A stretch of 64,000 bases of DNA, from assembly GCA_910579275.1 (NCBI GenBank), contig CAJTTO010000005.1, positions 62,001 through 126,000 on the forward strand. Reading direction: 5' to 3'. Both the position numbers and the translations under genes were made by a program. Below, piece by piece: positions 27,074 through 36,381 of this stretch. Source of the stretch: an uncultured Lachnospiraceae bacterium. GTDB taxonomy: Bacteria; Bacillota; Clostridia; Lachnospirales; Lachnospiraceae. The notes below the pieces were generated by a model, which saw only the letters and a program-made list of their open reading frames with translations, searched no databases and was not told the DNA's origin. The stretch's first letter is position 1, and each line of letters opens with the position of its first letter.

Positions 27074-27457
27074 TCATATTTCATTGGTCTTTATATAATC
27101 GACCAGCTGGGCGATAACCGCCTTGTTTGTCGGTCTGATCGTCCCGTTTCCATAAATCTCCCCGAAAAATTCCCTCAAAGTTTCAGGCTCTCCCTGCAAC
27201 CATGCTGTCTCTATTGCATTGCGTATCGCACGTTCCACCTGTTTATCTGATGTATCAAAACGCTTTGCCACTGTCGGATACAAGCGTTTCGTAATTGCTG
27301 CCAGCGCTGCAGAATCTCTGTATGCTACCCACACTGCCTCGCGCAGATAGCGGTATCCCCTCTGTCTTGCCTGAAACCCGAGATTAACCATTTGACATGT
27401 AGTCTGTGTGAAAACCCTTACCCGCAAACCTTCTTCATTCATGTTAATCATCATCAA
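27074..27457 (-). CDS. Stand-alone Spo0A C-terminal-domain-like protein
   Basis: 127 residues that match the DNA-binding half of the sporulation regulator Spo0A: GYRYLREAVWVAY, ITKRLYPTVAKRFDTSDKQVERAIRNAIETAWLQG (the helix-turn-helix region) and RPTNKAVIAQLVDYI. No receiver domain is present, so phosphorylation-dependent control is absent. It may bind DNA at the glycan locus or elsewhere. It starts 8 bases after fcl. The ribosome binding site is weak (GGAA), and a second in-frame ATG lies five codons on. Role inferred from similarity only. Confidence 0.75.
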   Translation of the reverse strand: MMMINMNEEGLRVRVFTQTTCQMVNLGFQARQRGYRYLREAVWVAYRDSAALAAITKRLYPTVAKRFDTSDKQVERAIRNAIETAWLQGEPETLREFFGEIYGNGTIRPTNKAVIAQLVDYIKTNEI

Positions 27458-27465
27458 ATTCCACT

Positions 27466-28407
27466 CTACAGTCTGGCTTCGCTCACATTCTCCCTGAACC
27501 AGTCATAGGCAAGCTGTACACCTTCCTCAAGCTCCACTCGGTGGTTCCATCCGAGATTGTGCAGCTTTGTCACGTCTGTAAGCTTTCTCGGTGTACCATC
27601 GGGCATGTCCTGATTCCACACAACTTCTCCCTGATATCCGACCACGCGCTGAACTGTGTCCGCCAGCTCCTTAATTGTTACATCCTTTCCTGTACCGATG
27701 TTCACATGCTGCTCCCCGCTGTAATTTTCAAGCAGAAAAACGCAGGCATCTGCCATGTCATCTACATGGAGAAACTCGCGCAGCGGCGTACCGGTTCCCC
27801 AAAGCTCTACCTGCGGGAGGTTATTCACCTTCGCATCATGGAACTTCCGAATCATTGCGGGCATTACATGGGAACCTGATAAATCATAATTGTCATATGG
27901 TCCATACAAATTTGTCGGCATACAGCTGATAAAATCGTCACCATACTGTCTCTTAAAAAACTTACACATTTCAAGACCGGATATTTTTGCAATGGCATAA
28001 GCTTCATTCGTCTCCTCCAGAGAACCTGTGAGCAGCGCGTCCTCCGGAATCGGCTGGGGAGCCATTCTGGGATAGATACACGTACTTCCCAGAAACAACA
28101 ATTTCTTTACATGGTAGTCATGACTGGACTTAATTACGTTACACTGTATCTGAAGGTTTTCATAGGCAAAATCTGCCGGAGTCGTATTGTTTGCATTGAT
28201 GCCTCCGACTTTTGCGGCAGCAAGCACCACCACATCGGGCTTCTCCGCCTCAAAGAAATCCCTGACTGCCTGCTGGTTTGTCAGGTCAAGTTCGCTGTGC
28301 GTCCTGCCAATAATATTTTCATATCCCTTTGCCTTCAAGTTTCTCACAATGGCAGATCCCACCAGTCCCCTGTGCCCTGCCACATAGATTTTATCTGATT
28401 TATTCAT
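27466..28407 (-). CDS. fcl: GDP-L-fucose synthase
   Basis: 313 residues. It converts GDP-4-keto-6-deoxymannose to GDP-L-fucose. Motifs: Rossmann GHRGLVGSAIVRNL, catalytic GSTCIYPRMAPQPIPE, and the YxxxK block NEAYAIAKISGLEMC; then MPTNLYGPYDNYD and REFLHVDDMADACVFLL. GGAGG precedes the ATG at 28407 by 5 bases. It overlaps gmd by 8 bases, so the two enzymes are translationally coupled and supply GDP-fucose. Confidence 0.95.
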   Translation of the reverse strand: MNKSDKIYVAGHRGLVGSAIVRNLKAKGYENIIGRTHSELDLTNQQAVRDFFEAEKPDVVVLAAAKVGGINANNTTPADFAYENLQIQCNVIKSSHDYHVKKLLFLGSTCIYPRMAPQPIPEDALLTGSLEETNEAYAIAKISGLEMCKFFKRQYGDDFISCMPTNLYGPYDNYDLSGSHVMPAMIRKFHDAKVNNLPQVELWGTGTPLREFLHVDDMADACVFLLENYSGEQHVNIGTGKDVTIKELADTVQRVVGYQGEVVWNQDMPDGTPRKLTDVTKLHNLGWNHRVELEEGVQLAYDWFRENVSEARL

Positions 28408-29488
28408 CGTTTCCTCCATCCAGACTTCTTTTCATCCGGTATTCCTCACAGGACATTCCTGCAATTTCGCGCAGATCCGCGTCCATCATCATTGATACAA
28501 GTCCCTTGAAGTCAACCTTGCGCTTCCAGCCAAGCTCTTTTTCCGCCTTGGCGGCGTTTCCCCACAAAAATTCCACCTCTGCCGGACGATAGAATTCCGG
28601 ATTTACGTCAACCAGCAGCTTTCCTGTCTCAAAGTCATATCCTTTCTCATTCACGCCGGAACCCTCCCAGCGGATTTTGATGCCAAGCTCCGCAAAGGCA
28701 GCCTCCACAAACTGGCGCACAGTGTGCGTCTCATTCGTTGCAAGGACATAATCCCCAGGCGCTTTCTGCTGCAGCATGAGCCACATCCCTTCGACATAGT
28801 CCCCCGCAAATCCCCAGTCTCTCTTGGCATTCATATTGCCGAGGGAAAGCTTGTCCTGCTTTCCGGCAACAATGTTCGCAATGGCAAGCGTAATTTTTCT
28901 GGTCACGAAATTTTCACCGCGCCTCGGCGACTCATGGTTGAACAAAATACCGTTGCAGGTGAACATATTATAGGATTCCCTGTAATTCACGGTAATCCAG
29001 TAGGAATACAATTTTGCCACCCCGTAAGGGCTCTTGGGATAAAATGGTGTTGTCTCGCTCTGCGGCGCAGTCTCGGGAAGCCCGCCGAACAGCTCGGATG
29101 TGGATGCCTGATAATATCTGCAGTTTCCGCCATTGACCCTGATTGCCTCGAGTAGTTTTAGTGTGCTGACGCCTGTCGCATCTGCCGTATACTCTGGCAC
29201 GTCAAAGGAAACACCGACATGTGACTGTGCCGCTAGATTATATACTTCCGTCGGTCTGATTTCTCCGATAATCCGCATGAGATTGGACGAATCCGTCGTG
29301 TCCGCAAAATGCAAAAAGAATTTTACTTTATGGTATTCCGACTTGATCAGATGGTCAATTCGCATTGTATTTGAGATACTGTGCCGTCTGATTAATCCGT
29401 GAACCTCATATCCCTTCTCAAGCAGGAATTCCGCCAGATAAGAGCCGTCCTGCCCCGTGATACCTGTAATAAGCGCAACATTATTCAT
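28400..29488 (-). CDS. gmd: GDP-mannose 4,6-dehydratase
   Basis: 362 residues. ALITGITGQDGSYLAEFLLEKGYEVHGLIRR is the diagnostic N-terminus, followed by YNLAAQSHVGVSFDVPEYT, the YxxxK block PYGVAKLYSYWIT and NHESPRRGENFVTRKIT. It makes the substrate for Fcl. Typical length for the family (about 360). The gene for GDP-mannose synthesis is not in the window. Confidence 0.96.
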   Translation of the reverse strand: MNNVALITGITGQDGSYLAEFLLEKGYEVHGLIRRHSISNTMRIDHLIKSEYHKVKFFLHFADTTDSSNLMRIIGEIRPTEVYNLAAQSHVGVSFDVPEYTADATGVSTLKLLEAIRVNGGNCRYYQASTSELFGGLPETAPQSETTPFYPKSPYGVAKLYSYWITVNYRESYNMFTCNGILFNHESPRRGENFVTRKITLAIANIVAGKQDKLSLGNMNAKRDWGFAGDYVEGMWLMLQQKAPGDYVLATNETHTVRQFVEAAFAELGIKIRWEGSGVNEKGYDFETGKLLVDVNPEFYRPAEVEFLWGNAAKAEKELGWKRKVDFKGLVSMMMDADLREIAGMSCEEYRMKRSLDGGNDE

Positions 29489-29574
29489 ATTATCTTTCTT
29501 TCCTCCTACAAAAAAACAGAAAAATTTCCAAAATCTTACACTTTCTTTCTTAGTATACCTTTAACATGCAAATC

Positions 29575-30441
29575 TTACAAGCTTTTTATATATTCTGCAA
29601 TCGCCTTTTCCCAGTCGGCAAACATATAATCGGTTGTCAGTTTCAGCATGTAATTCTCAAGCACCGAGTATGCCGGTCTTGGCGCCACGATGCCCGATAC
29701 GTTTTTGTCGTATTGCTCTGTCGTCACTGTCTCAACCACAGTGGACTTTCCTGCCAGCCGGTAAATCTCCCTTGTAAAATCGGCCCAGTTGGTCATTCCT
29801 TCACATGTACCGTGAAAAAGTCCGAAATTATCTGTCGGAAGCAGATACGCAATCGCCTTCGCAAGCTCGTCCGCACTCGTCGGAGAGCCAAACTGATCCC
29901 CCACTACAGTAACCTTCTCATGGTTTTCGGACAAGCCAAGCATCGTGCGGACAAAATTTTTCCCGTCACCGTAAAGCCATGCTGTACGGATAATAAAATA
30001 TTCCCTTGAAAACGCTTTTACAAAGTCTTCGCCTGCCAGTTTCGTCTTTCCGTAGACAGCCTTTGGATTCGGCGCAGCAAACTCCGTATACGGTTCCTTC
30101 GCCTGTCCGTCAAACACATAATCCGTGGAAATGTGCATCAGCTTTGCATGGTTTCCTGCCGCCGCGATTGCAAGGTTCCTTGGTCCTATCGCATTAATTT
30201 TATATGCATTGTCGATATCCGTCTCACACCCGTTGACATTTGTGTGCGCGGCGCAGTTTATAATCGCATATGGTTTGATTTCCGACACAAAACGGTTTAC
30301 CGCATCAATGTCTGTGATATCCAGTTCCCCGACATCCGTATTCACACAAGTATACTCCGCGTTATTTTCATAGATTTTGTTTATTGCGCGCCCAAGCTGT
30401 CCGTTACTGCCCGTAACAATTATCTTTTTCATCACATTCAC
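29575..30441 (-). CDS. rmlD: dTDP-4-dehydrorhamnose reductase (RmlD)
   Basis: 288 residues. KIIVTGSNGQLGRAI, then DITDIDAVNRFV, IINCAAHTNVNGCE, and STDYVFDGQ with the YxxxK block VYGKTKLAGEDFV. It is the last step to dTDP-L-rhamnose. rmlA, rmlB and rmlC are absent from the window and must be elsewhere if the pathway is complete. Start is GTG at 30441 with AAGGA 8 bases upstream. First gene of the glycan locus in transcription order. Confidence 0.92.
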   Translation of the reverse strand: MNVMKKIIVTGSNGQLGRAINKIYENNAEYTCVNTDVGELDITDIDAVNRFVSEIKPYAIINCAAHTNVNGCETDIDNAYKINAIGPRNLAIAAAGNHAKLMHISTDYVFDGQAKEPYTEFAAPNPKAVYGKTKLAGEDFVKAFSREYFIIRTAWLYGDGKNFVRTMLGLSENHEKVTVVGDQFGSPTSADELAKAIAYLLPTDNFGLFHGTCEGMTNWADFTREIYRLAGKSTVVETVTTEQYDKNVSGIVAPRPAYSVLENYMLKLTTDYMFADWEKAIAEYIKSL

Positions 30442-30550
30442 TTTTATTTTCCTTTCCGACTTATCCTATCTTATTTTTGCTCGCCAGTCGTTAGTCTATA
30501 CGTCCAACAATATATTTCCTACACACAGAAACCTGTCCCTTACATACAAT

Positions 30551-30573
30551 CAGCCCGAATATGCTTCGGGCTG
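30551..30573 (-). terminator. Hairpin after HPr gene
   Basis: A 9-bp perfect stem (CAGCCCGAA / TTCGGGCTG) with a 5-base loop lies just after the HPr stop codon. The following bases on the minus strand (ATTGTATG) are only weakly T-rich, so termination strength is uncertain. It separates the HPr gene from the glycan locus. Confidence 0.4.
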
Positions 30574-30583
30574 ACAATCTCCT

Positions 30584-30847
30584 CTACTCGCCTAAGCCGT
30601 CCTCGATTACCTTTACGATATGGGACAAGGCTTCTTTCTCATCTGAACCATCACAAAAAATTTCAATCTCGTCGCCGCATTTTATACATGCACCAAGTAC
30701 GCTGAGAACACTCTTTGCATTTGCTGTATTTCCGCGGAATGTAAACGTAATGAGCGCGCCAAACTGCATCGCTTCCTTACACAGTATTCCGGCCGGACGC
30801 AGATGCAGCCCTGTTGGGTTTTTAATCACTACCTTCTGGCTAACCAT
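30584..30847 (-). CDS. ptsH: HPr phosphocarrier protein
   Basis: 87 residues. His15 lies in NPTGLHLRPAG, the phosphorylation site used by enzyme I, and Ser46 lies in NAKSVLSVLGA, the regulatory site of HPr kinase. Both residues match HPr rather than Crh, which lacks His15. It transfers phosphate in the PTS and takes part in catabolite control. GGAGG precedes the ATG by 8 bases. It follows glmM by 72 bases. Confidence 0.92.
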   Translation of the reverse strand: MVSQKVVIKNPTGLHLRPAGILCKEAMQFGALITFTFRGNTANAKSVLSVLGACIKCGDEIEIFCDGSDEKEALSHIVKVIEDGLGE

Positions 30848-30919
30848 ATCCCATACCTCCGTATCTTAGAAATTTTATCACTATTTCTACCATGCGTTCG
30901 TGTGCCGCTGCGGCTGCGG

Positions 30920-32269
30920 TTACAGCATCACATTCTGTATCAGCTCCGCAAGCTCCCGCGCTTCCTTCTCTATCAGCTTCTGATCCTTTCCCTCGATCAT
31001 CACACGCACAAGCGGCTCTGTTCCCGAAGGTCTGATCAGAACCCTTCCCTCATCCGCAAACTTGGCGCTCACATGTTCAATTGCCTCCGCAATCTCCGCG
31101 TACTCCATATAGCTGTCCTTTTTGTGGTTGGGCACCCTCGCACCTACAAGCGCCTGCGGGAGCACTGTCATAACCGTGGCAAGCTCCGACAACGTTTTAC
31201 CCGTCTCAACCATGACCTGCAAAAGGTGAAGCGCGCTGAGCAGTCCGTCGCCTGTCGTGTTTTCATCCAGAAAAATAATGTGCCCTGACTGTTCTCCTCC
31301 GAGGTTTGCACCAATCTCAAGCATCCGCTCCAAAACATACCGGTCTCCCACTTTCGTCTGCTCGATATTGATTCCGTTTTCCTTTCCCATCAGGAAAAAT
31401 CCAAGGTTGCTCATCACTGTCGCGACAATCGTGTTGTCCTTGAGCGTGCCTTTCGCTTTCATGTGATTTCCGATGATTGCCATAATCTCATCACCGTCCA
31501 CCTGCTTTCCGTTCTCATCCACGGCGAGCAGCCTGTCGGCATCTCCGTCAAAAGCAAGCCCTATGTTGGCTTTCTCGTACACAACCCTCGCCTGAAGCTC
31601 TTCCATATGTGTCGAGCCGCAGTTGGCATTGATGTTCGTTCCGTCGGGATTATTGTGTATCGCGACAATCTCCGCTCCCAGCTCTTTAAGTGTCTCAATA
31701 GATGTGTAGTAAGAAGCCCCCTCGGCGCAGTCCACCACAATCTTCATCCCCTGTAAGTCCACTGGCACGGCACGCACCGCATGGTTGATGTACTCTTCCC
31801 TTGCATCTGTGCGGTATTTTATCTTCCCCACACTCGGCCCTGTCGGAAACTGAACGTCTTTCATGCCCTTGTTAATCAGTTCCTCTATCTCATCTTCCAT
31901 CGAATCGGGCAGCTTAAACCCGTTGCCGTCAAAAAATTTGATACCGTTAAATTCAACCGGATTATGTGACGCCGAAATTACGACTCCCGCATCAACCCTG
32001 TATCTTTTGGTCAGATAGGCAATTGCCGGGGTCGGAATGACACCCACATACACAACATTCGCACCGACCGAACAAGCTCCCGCCATCAAGGCGTTCGCTA
32101 GCATACCTCCTGAAATCCGCGTGTCACAGCCCACCATGATTGTCGGCTTGTGCGCGTTTTCCTTTGACAGCACATATGCGCCTGCCTGCCCCAGCTGCAT
32201 TGCAAGAAGTGGTGTGAGTTCATCGTTTGCCACTCCCCTTACTCCGTCTGTTCCAAACAATCTTGCCAT
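30920..32269 (-). CDS. glmM: Phosphoglucosamine mutase
   Basis: 449 residues. MARLFGTDGVRGVAN, the phosphoserine loop VVISASHNPVEFNGIKFF, the metal site FDGDADRLLAVDE and the C-terminal RPSGTEPLVRVMIEG identify GlmM. It converts glucosamine-6-P to glucosamine-1-P for UDP-GlcNAc, the precursor of peptidoglycan and also of PseB in this window. GGAGG lies 9 bases before the ATG. It follows cdaA-cdaR in the conserved cdaA-cdaR-glmM order. Confidence 0.96.
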   Translation of the reverse strand: MARLFGTDGVRGVANDELTPLLAMQLGQAGAYVLSKENAHKPTIMVGCDTRISGGMLANALMAGACSVGANVVYVGVIPTPAIAYLTKRYRVDAGVVISASHNPVEFNGIKFFDGNGFKLPDSMEDEIEELINKGMKDVQFPTGPSVGKIKYRTDAREEYINHAVRAVPVDLQGMKIVVDCAEGASYYTSIETLKELGAEIVAIHNNPDGTNINANCGSTHMEELQARVVYEKANIGLAFDGDADRLLAVDENGKQVDGDEIMAIIGNHMKAKGTLKDNTIVATVMSNLGFFLMGKENGINIEQTKVGDRYVLERMLEIGANLGGEQSGHIIFLDENTTGDGLLSALHLLQVMVETGKTLSELATVMTVLPQALVGARVPNHKKDSYMEYAEIAEAIEHVSAKFADEGRVLIRPSGTEPLVRVMIEGKDQKLIEKEARELAELIQNVML

Positions 32270-32313
32270 TTCTCTAATCCTCCAAATTTATTATTTGCCG
32301 CCTAGCAATAAGA

Positions 32314-33627
32314 CTACTCCGTCTCATTATCAATTGTCCCAACCTCGACTGTCATCTTGTACGGCTCTGCAAGTGTCACATTGTCAGGAAGGTTGAATGT
32401 AATATCGCCCTGATAGTTTCCGACATCCCACTGCTGCAGTCCCAGATTTTCCAGCATCAGATTCATGTCAATGACACCGATAATTTCCTCTGCGTTCACG
32501 ACATCCACCGCAGCCTGTGTTCCTGATATGCGAATCACATAGCTATCTTTGTCCACCAGTTCTTTTAGTGTAATCTGAAATCCTTCCGGCTTATACCCGG
32601 CCGCAAAGTTTCTTGCCGGTATCTCAAGCTCTTTTGTCACAAGCTTCTCAATTTCGATGGTGACGCTCACATTGCCGCTAAAGCTGCTGTCCGCAAACTG
32701 AACGCCGCTCGGCAGATATTTTTTGACATTGACAATCGTGGTCGTGCTCTCTGTCAAATCCTCCGCACTCAGTGCAGGATCTGCGACAGTAATTCTTGAG
32801 ACATTGTCCAGCACGCTGCTTCTTCCGGCTATCGTTACTGTTTCCGGCACGCTGACAACATCCTTGCCCACAATGTATCCGGCCTCTGGTTCGCCCTGAA
32901 TCGTAAACTCCAGCGGAACCTCCTTTGTCGCCAGAATGGATACCGATACATTGACAGTAGAAATGTTCATCTTGATAGAGTTGCTCTTAATCTCATTGTC
33001 ATCCGCGTCATATATCTTCAAATCAACACTGGTGCTGATATCAGAGGAACTTCCCTCAATGTTTGCAACCGCCTCAACATGGTCAATCTCCATAATCAGC
33101 GACTCCGGACCTGAAAACCTTACGACATTCGGGCTTGCAAGTGCCCTCTCAGCCACATACCCTTCTGCAGGCTCCCCCGAAACAGAGGCAAGAATTGATT
33201 TCTGAATACTTTTTCTGTTCTCTATCAGAAGTTTCACATTGTCTATATTCGTTTTAAAGTCAAGCTCCGAGTTGTTCCTTGCACTTGAGACTTCAATCCC
33301 GACCGTGTTCATAAACGTAAGCTTCGACATGTCAGCCACCGCCCGAAGATCGTCCCGCGCAATGTTATCGAGCACAGAGCGCTTCCCCATCACAACGACA
33401 TTGACATAATTCGTCCCGTCAAGAATTTCATAGACCTTTCCCTCGCTCGTCACTACGTCCTCATTGATAATTTCCACAGGAATATTGCTAAAAGGCTTTT
33501 TCTCCACAGGATCCGTTATGCTGTTCACCACGAACCACAGGCCGCAGGACACGACAACGGCAAGAAGCTTCAGTCCAAAATTGTGTGTGAGAATCCCCAC
33601 GACCTTCCTTAATATATTACTTTTCAT
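32314..33627 (-). CDS. cdaR: YbbR-domain regulator of CdaA
   Basis: 437 residues. One N-terminal membrane helix (LLAVVVSCGLWFVVNSITDP) is followed by about four extracytoplasmic YbbR repeats; the recurring signatures are VPLEFTIQGEPEAGYIVGKDVVSVPETVTIAGR and IPARNFAAGYKPEGFQITL. CdaR modulates the diadenylate cyclase CdaA. The start overlaps the cdaA end by 11 bases, so production is coupled. Confidence 0.9.
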   Translation of the reverse strand: MKSNILRKVVGILTHNFGLKLLAVVVSCGLWFVVNSITDPVEKKPFSNIPVEIINEDVVTSEGKVYEILDGTNYVNVVVMGKRSVLDNIARDDLRAVADMSKLTFMNTVGIEVSSARNNSELDFKTNIDNVKLLIENRKSIQKSILASVSGEPAEGYVAERALASPNVVRFSGPESLIMEIDHVEAVANIEGSSSDISTSVDLKIYDADDNEIKSNSIKMNISTVNVSVSILATKEVPLEFTIQGEPEAGYIVGKDVVSVPETVTIAGRSSVLDNVSRITVADPALSAEDLTESTTTIVNVKKYLPSGVQFADSSFSGNVSVTIEIEKLVTKELEIPARNFAAGYKPEGFQITLKELVDKDSYVIRISGTQAAVDVVNAEEIIGVIDMNLMLENLGLQQWDVGNYQGDITFNLPDNVTLAEPYKMTVEVGTIDNETE

Positions 33628-34489
33628 CCTTAGCCCTACCTTTCCAGAGCCTGCGCTTCTTATTCTCCTCCACTTCCTTATTCTGTATCATGCTCAGTTT
33701 CTCGCGGAGCCCATTCGCGTCAAGGCTGCGGTATAGACGTCCTTCATAGGTCACGCTCACATTTCCGGTCTCCTCGGAAACAATAATCGTAAGCGCATCC
33801 GTCACCTCCGAAACGCCCACGCCGGCACGGTGCCTTGTTCCCAGCTCCTTGCTGATTTCCATATTGTCAGACAGCGGCAGATAGCAGGTTGCCGATACAA
33901 CCCTGTTGCCGCGTATAATGACCGCCCCGTCGTGAAGCGGCGTATTATGTTCAAAGATATTAATCAGAAGCTGGCTGGATATCAGACCATCAACCTCAAT
34001 ACCTGTTCTTTCGTACTCAGTCAGCAGTACGTTCTGCTCTATCACCATAAGCGCACCTGTCTTCACCTTGCCCATCTCAAAACTTGCCTTTACCAGGTCG
34101 TTTACTGTCTTGTCAGAAAAGCGTTCATCCGCCGGCTTTTCGAATGAGACAAAGTTGGAAATAAAATTTTTCCGCCCCAGCTCCTCGAGTGCGTGCCGCA
34201 GTTCCGGCTGCAGAATAACAATAATCGCAGTGACAGCCAGACCCAGCACATTTTTCACAATCCACATGATTGTGTTCATTTCAAACAAAATTGCCAGCAA
34301 AATAAACACCAGTATAATGATGATTCCCTTCATCAGAAGCCACACTTTTGTGTGTTTTGCCCATGCCATGATATGATACAGCAAAAAGGATATAATGATT
34401 ACCTCCACTATATCCTCCCACTCTACGTTCAGACTATGCAATGACCAGTTCACAAAATATGAACCAAAGCGTTCAAGAAACCTTTCCAT
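33617..34489 (-). CDS. cdaA: Diadenylate cyclase CdaA
   Basis: 290 residues. Three N-terminal membrane helices (about 25-100) precede the DAC domain with the catalytic DGA (LHDGAVIIRGNRVVSA) and RHR (LGTRHRAGVGVSE) motifs. It makes c-di-AMP from two ATP. The ATG at 34489 follows GAGGG; the TTG at 34498 is too close to that site. The C-terminal 25 residues are highly basic. Confidence 0.95.
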   Translation of the reverse strand: MERFLERFGSYFVNWSLHSLNVEWEDIVEVIIISFLLYHIMAWAKHTKVWLLMKGIIIILVFILLAILFEMNTIMWIVKNVLGLAVTAIIVILQPELRHALEELGRKNFISNFVSFEKPADERFSDKTVNDLVKASFEMGKVKTGALMVIEQNVLLTEYERTGIEVDGLISSQLLINIFEHNTPLHDGAVIIRGNRVVSATCYLPLSDNMEISKELGTRHRAGVGVSEVTDALTIIVSEETGNVSVTYEGRLYRSLDANGLREKLSMIQNKEVEENKKRRLWKGRAKDEK

Positions 34490-34494
34490 TTCTA

Positions 34495-35451
34495 TCAATC
34501 CCTCTTCTGCTGTCTAACTGCTTTTTCCGGTACCCTGATTGTCTTTACCCTCTTCTGCGGGGCAGCCACCGTATTTTTCGGAACGGCTTTAACATAATAA
34601 TAATATTCGTCATCCTCAAACTGCACAAATTCCGTTCGGGAATAATCGATATTGAATATAAAAAACTCGAGTACCTTAACCAGCAAAACCGACACGACGC
34701 TTCCAACAATGACACCCATAATGGAGAGCTTCGTATTATACATCAAATCGCCAAATAATAAAATCAATACGTCGAGAAGCGCTCCTGTAATCATCGCGAT
34801 TGTCCACGAATAATCAACACTGAGCCTTCTTATAAAATAAACGACGACAACCGTGGCTGCAAATGCCACAATTGTTATAAACATTGCCTTGTTCCCCAGT
34901 AATCCGTCAATCACATAACGGAACTTTTCAAGCGTCTCATCCTTCTCAAAAGTGTTCAGCATGGATGCACTGTTCGTCATGTAACTGACTGTATAATATG
35001 CAATCGCGCCGCTTGCAACCGACACTGCCGAGACGGGCGTCCCGACAAGTCCCATCGCAATCGGCATCACATATGGTATCTTCAAAATAAAACAAAGCGG
35101 TGTCAGCAATACCGCAATCGTATCGCGCGGTGAAAACCGAAAGTAAAGTATGAACAGCAGCAGGAAGACAACAAACGCAACGCCCGCACACTCCAGAGAG
35201 AATTTGTACAGATGCCCAAGCGTCACTCCTGCAGCTACAAACACGATAAAATTCATCGGGAGGAACGAGCACATCAGCGACAGTACCATCACCACGGTAA
35301 ACCGTTTGAGCTCTCCCATATAACCGATGCTGTTGTTTATCATAATCAGCGTCAGCAGTGCCAGCAGAAACTTCATAACCGGCGTGATATATAATTCATA
35401 CTTACTATAAAACTTTTTTAACTGTTCTCTGTAAACCAAAAGGGTCGTCAT
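34495..35451 (-). CDS. Conserved-type membrane protein of unknown function
   Basis: 318 residues with about eight or nine membrane helices and a basic C-terminal tail (QKRVKTIRVPEKAVRQQKRD). An acidic patch FEDDEYYYYVKA precedes the tail. I do not recognise a family. It ends 5 bases before the cdaA start and begins 2 bases before the end of the next upstream gene, so it probably shares a transcript with cdaA and could be linked to envelope or c-di-AMP functions. That link is inference only. Confidence 0.75.
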   Translation of the reverse strand: MTTLLVYREQLKKFYSKYELYITPVMKFLLALLTLIMINNSIGYMGELKRFTVVMVLSLMCSFLPMNFIVFVAAGVTLGHLYKFSLECAGVAFVVFLLLFILYFRFSPRDTIAVLLTPLCFILKIPYVMPIAMGLVGTPVSAVSVASGAIAYYTVSYMTNSASMLNTFEKDETLEKFRYVIDGLLGNKAMFITIVAFAATVVVVYFIRRLSVDYSWTIAMITGALLDVLILLFGDLMYNTKLSIMGVIVGSVVSVLLVKVLEFFIFNIDYSRTEFVQFEDDEYYYYVKAVPKNTVAAPQKRVKTIRVPEKAVRQQKRD

Positions 35452-35453
35452 GA

Positions 35454-35870
35454 TTAAATCTCCTTGTAATCCCTGTTTTTTACTTCCTTGTCATAGAGAT
35501 AAGAAAGTTTCTTGAGATTGTTGTAATAGATCTTCAGGCTCCTTCTCGCCTTTGCATAGCGATACGTATAAACCCCGTAGGAAACAAATGCATATGCAGC
35601 CGTAAAGATCAGATAATCAACGATCACGTTCTTCGCAAGTGCAAACAAATCCACTTTGTAGATATCCGCCATGAAGACTTCAAAATCGTACAGGATATAC
35701 ATTGCAAAAATAATTACAAACGCGATTGTGCCGCTGATGATGGATTTGATTACCTGCAGTCCGATATAGTCACCCCGAAAGTAACTGCCTATCGCCACGT
35801 TTTTCTTTCCCTCATCAGCCTCATAGCACGCCATTTTGGTCATCAATTTGATTCTTTCTTCATTTAACAT
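35454..35870 (-). CDS. Small membrane protein, unknown function
   Basis: 138 residues. Two hydrophobic segments, about 42-62 (SGTIAFVIIFAMYILYDF) and 80-100 (VIVDYLIFTAAYAFVSYGV), separate a charged N-terminus (NEERIKLMTKMACYEADEGKK) and a C-terminal basic region. No family recognised. AAGGAA precedes the ATG. It is tightly linked to the membrane protein gene downstream. Confidence 0.7.
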   Translation of the reverse strand: MLNEERIKLMTKMACYEADEGKKNVAIGSYFRGDYIGLQVIKSIISGTIAFVIIFAMYILYDFEVFMADIYKVDLFALAKNVIVDYLIFTAAYAFVSYGVYTYRYAKARRSLKIYYNNLKKLSYLYDKEVKNRDYKEI

Positions 35871-35901
35871 AAAATCAATTCCTTAAGCAATTCTGAACTG
35901 T

Positions 35902-36315
35902 CTATTCCCTGTCAAGAAAACGCATTTTATTTCCGGTAGACTGTGTCTTTCTGGGTTCCACCAGAACCGCCTTGGGTTTATCAATCGCACTTGACAGCGT
36001 GTTTGTCATCTCTTTCTTGCACTTCTCGCAGTATTTTCCGGAGCGAATCATTGAGCCGCAGTTCTCGCACGGAATCTTCACTGGTGAATCCTCCGTAAAC
36101 TCAAGACGTTCCTCCCTTATCCACTGCTGGATCTGTCCCGGCTCTACCTCACACTGTTCAGACACTTCCTTGATGTCCGCCATCCTGTTTTCACGGATGT
36201 ACTTCTTTACCTGCTGGAACTTTTCCTCGAGCTTCTCCTTACACGCCGGGCATATCGGCATACCTGCAATGTGATTAAACAGCTTTCCGCATTTTCTGCA
36301 ATTTCTTACGTTCAT
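35902..36315 (-). CDS. YvyF-like flagellar operon protein
   Basis: 137 residues. Two zinc-ribbon-like cysteine pairs flank a central helical region: CRKCGKLF...CPACKEKL at the start and CENCGSMIRSGKYCEKCK near residue 95. The middle (IKEVSEQCEVEPGQIQQWIREERL) looks like a MerR-type helix-turn-helix. This arrangement and its position next to comFC match the yvyF/flagellar operon protein of Bacillus. The ATG at 36315 is preferred because the ATG at 36324 abuts GGAGGT. Confidence 0.7.
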   Translation of the reverse strand: MNVRNCRKCGKLFNHIAGMPICPACKEKLEEKFQQVKKYIRENRMADIKEVSEQCEVEPGQIQQWIREERLEFTEDSPVKIPCENCGSMIRSGKYCEKCKKEMTNTLSSAIDKPKAVLVEPRKTQSTGNKMRFLDRE

Positions 36316-36381
36316 TGAAATCATACCTCCGTTTACATATTTTTTGCTTCCTTGCTACTATGTATCATACGTGATGCCGGC

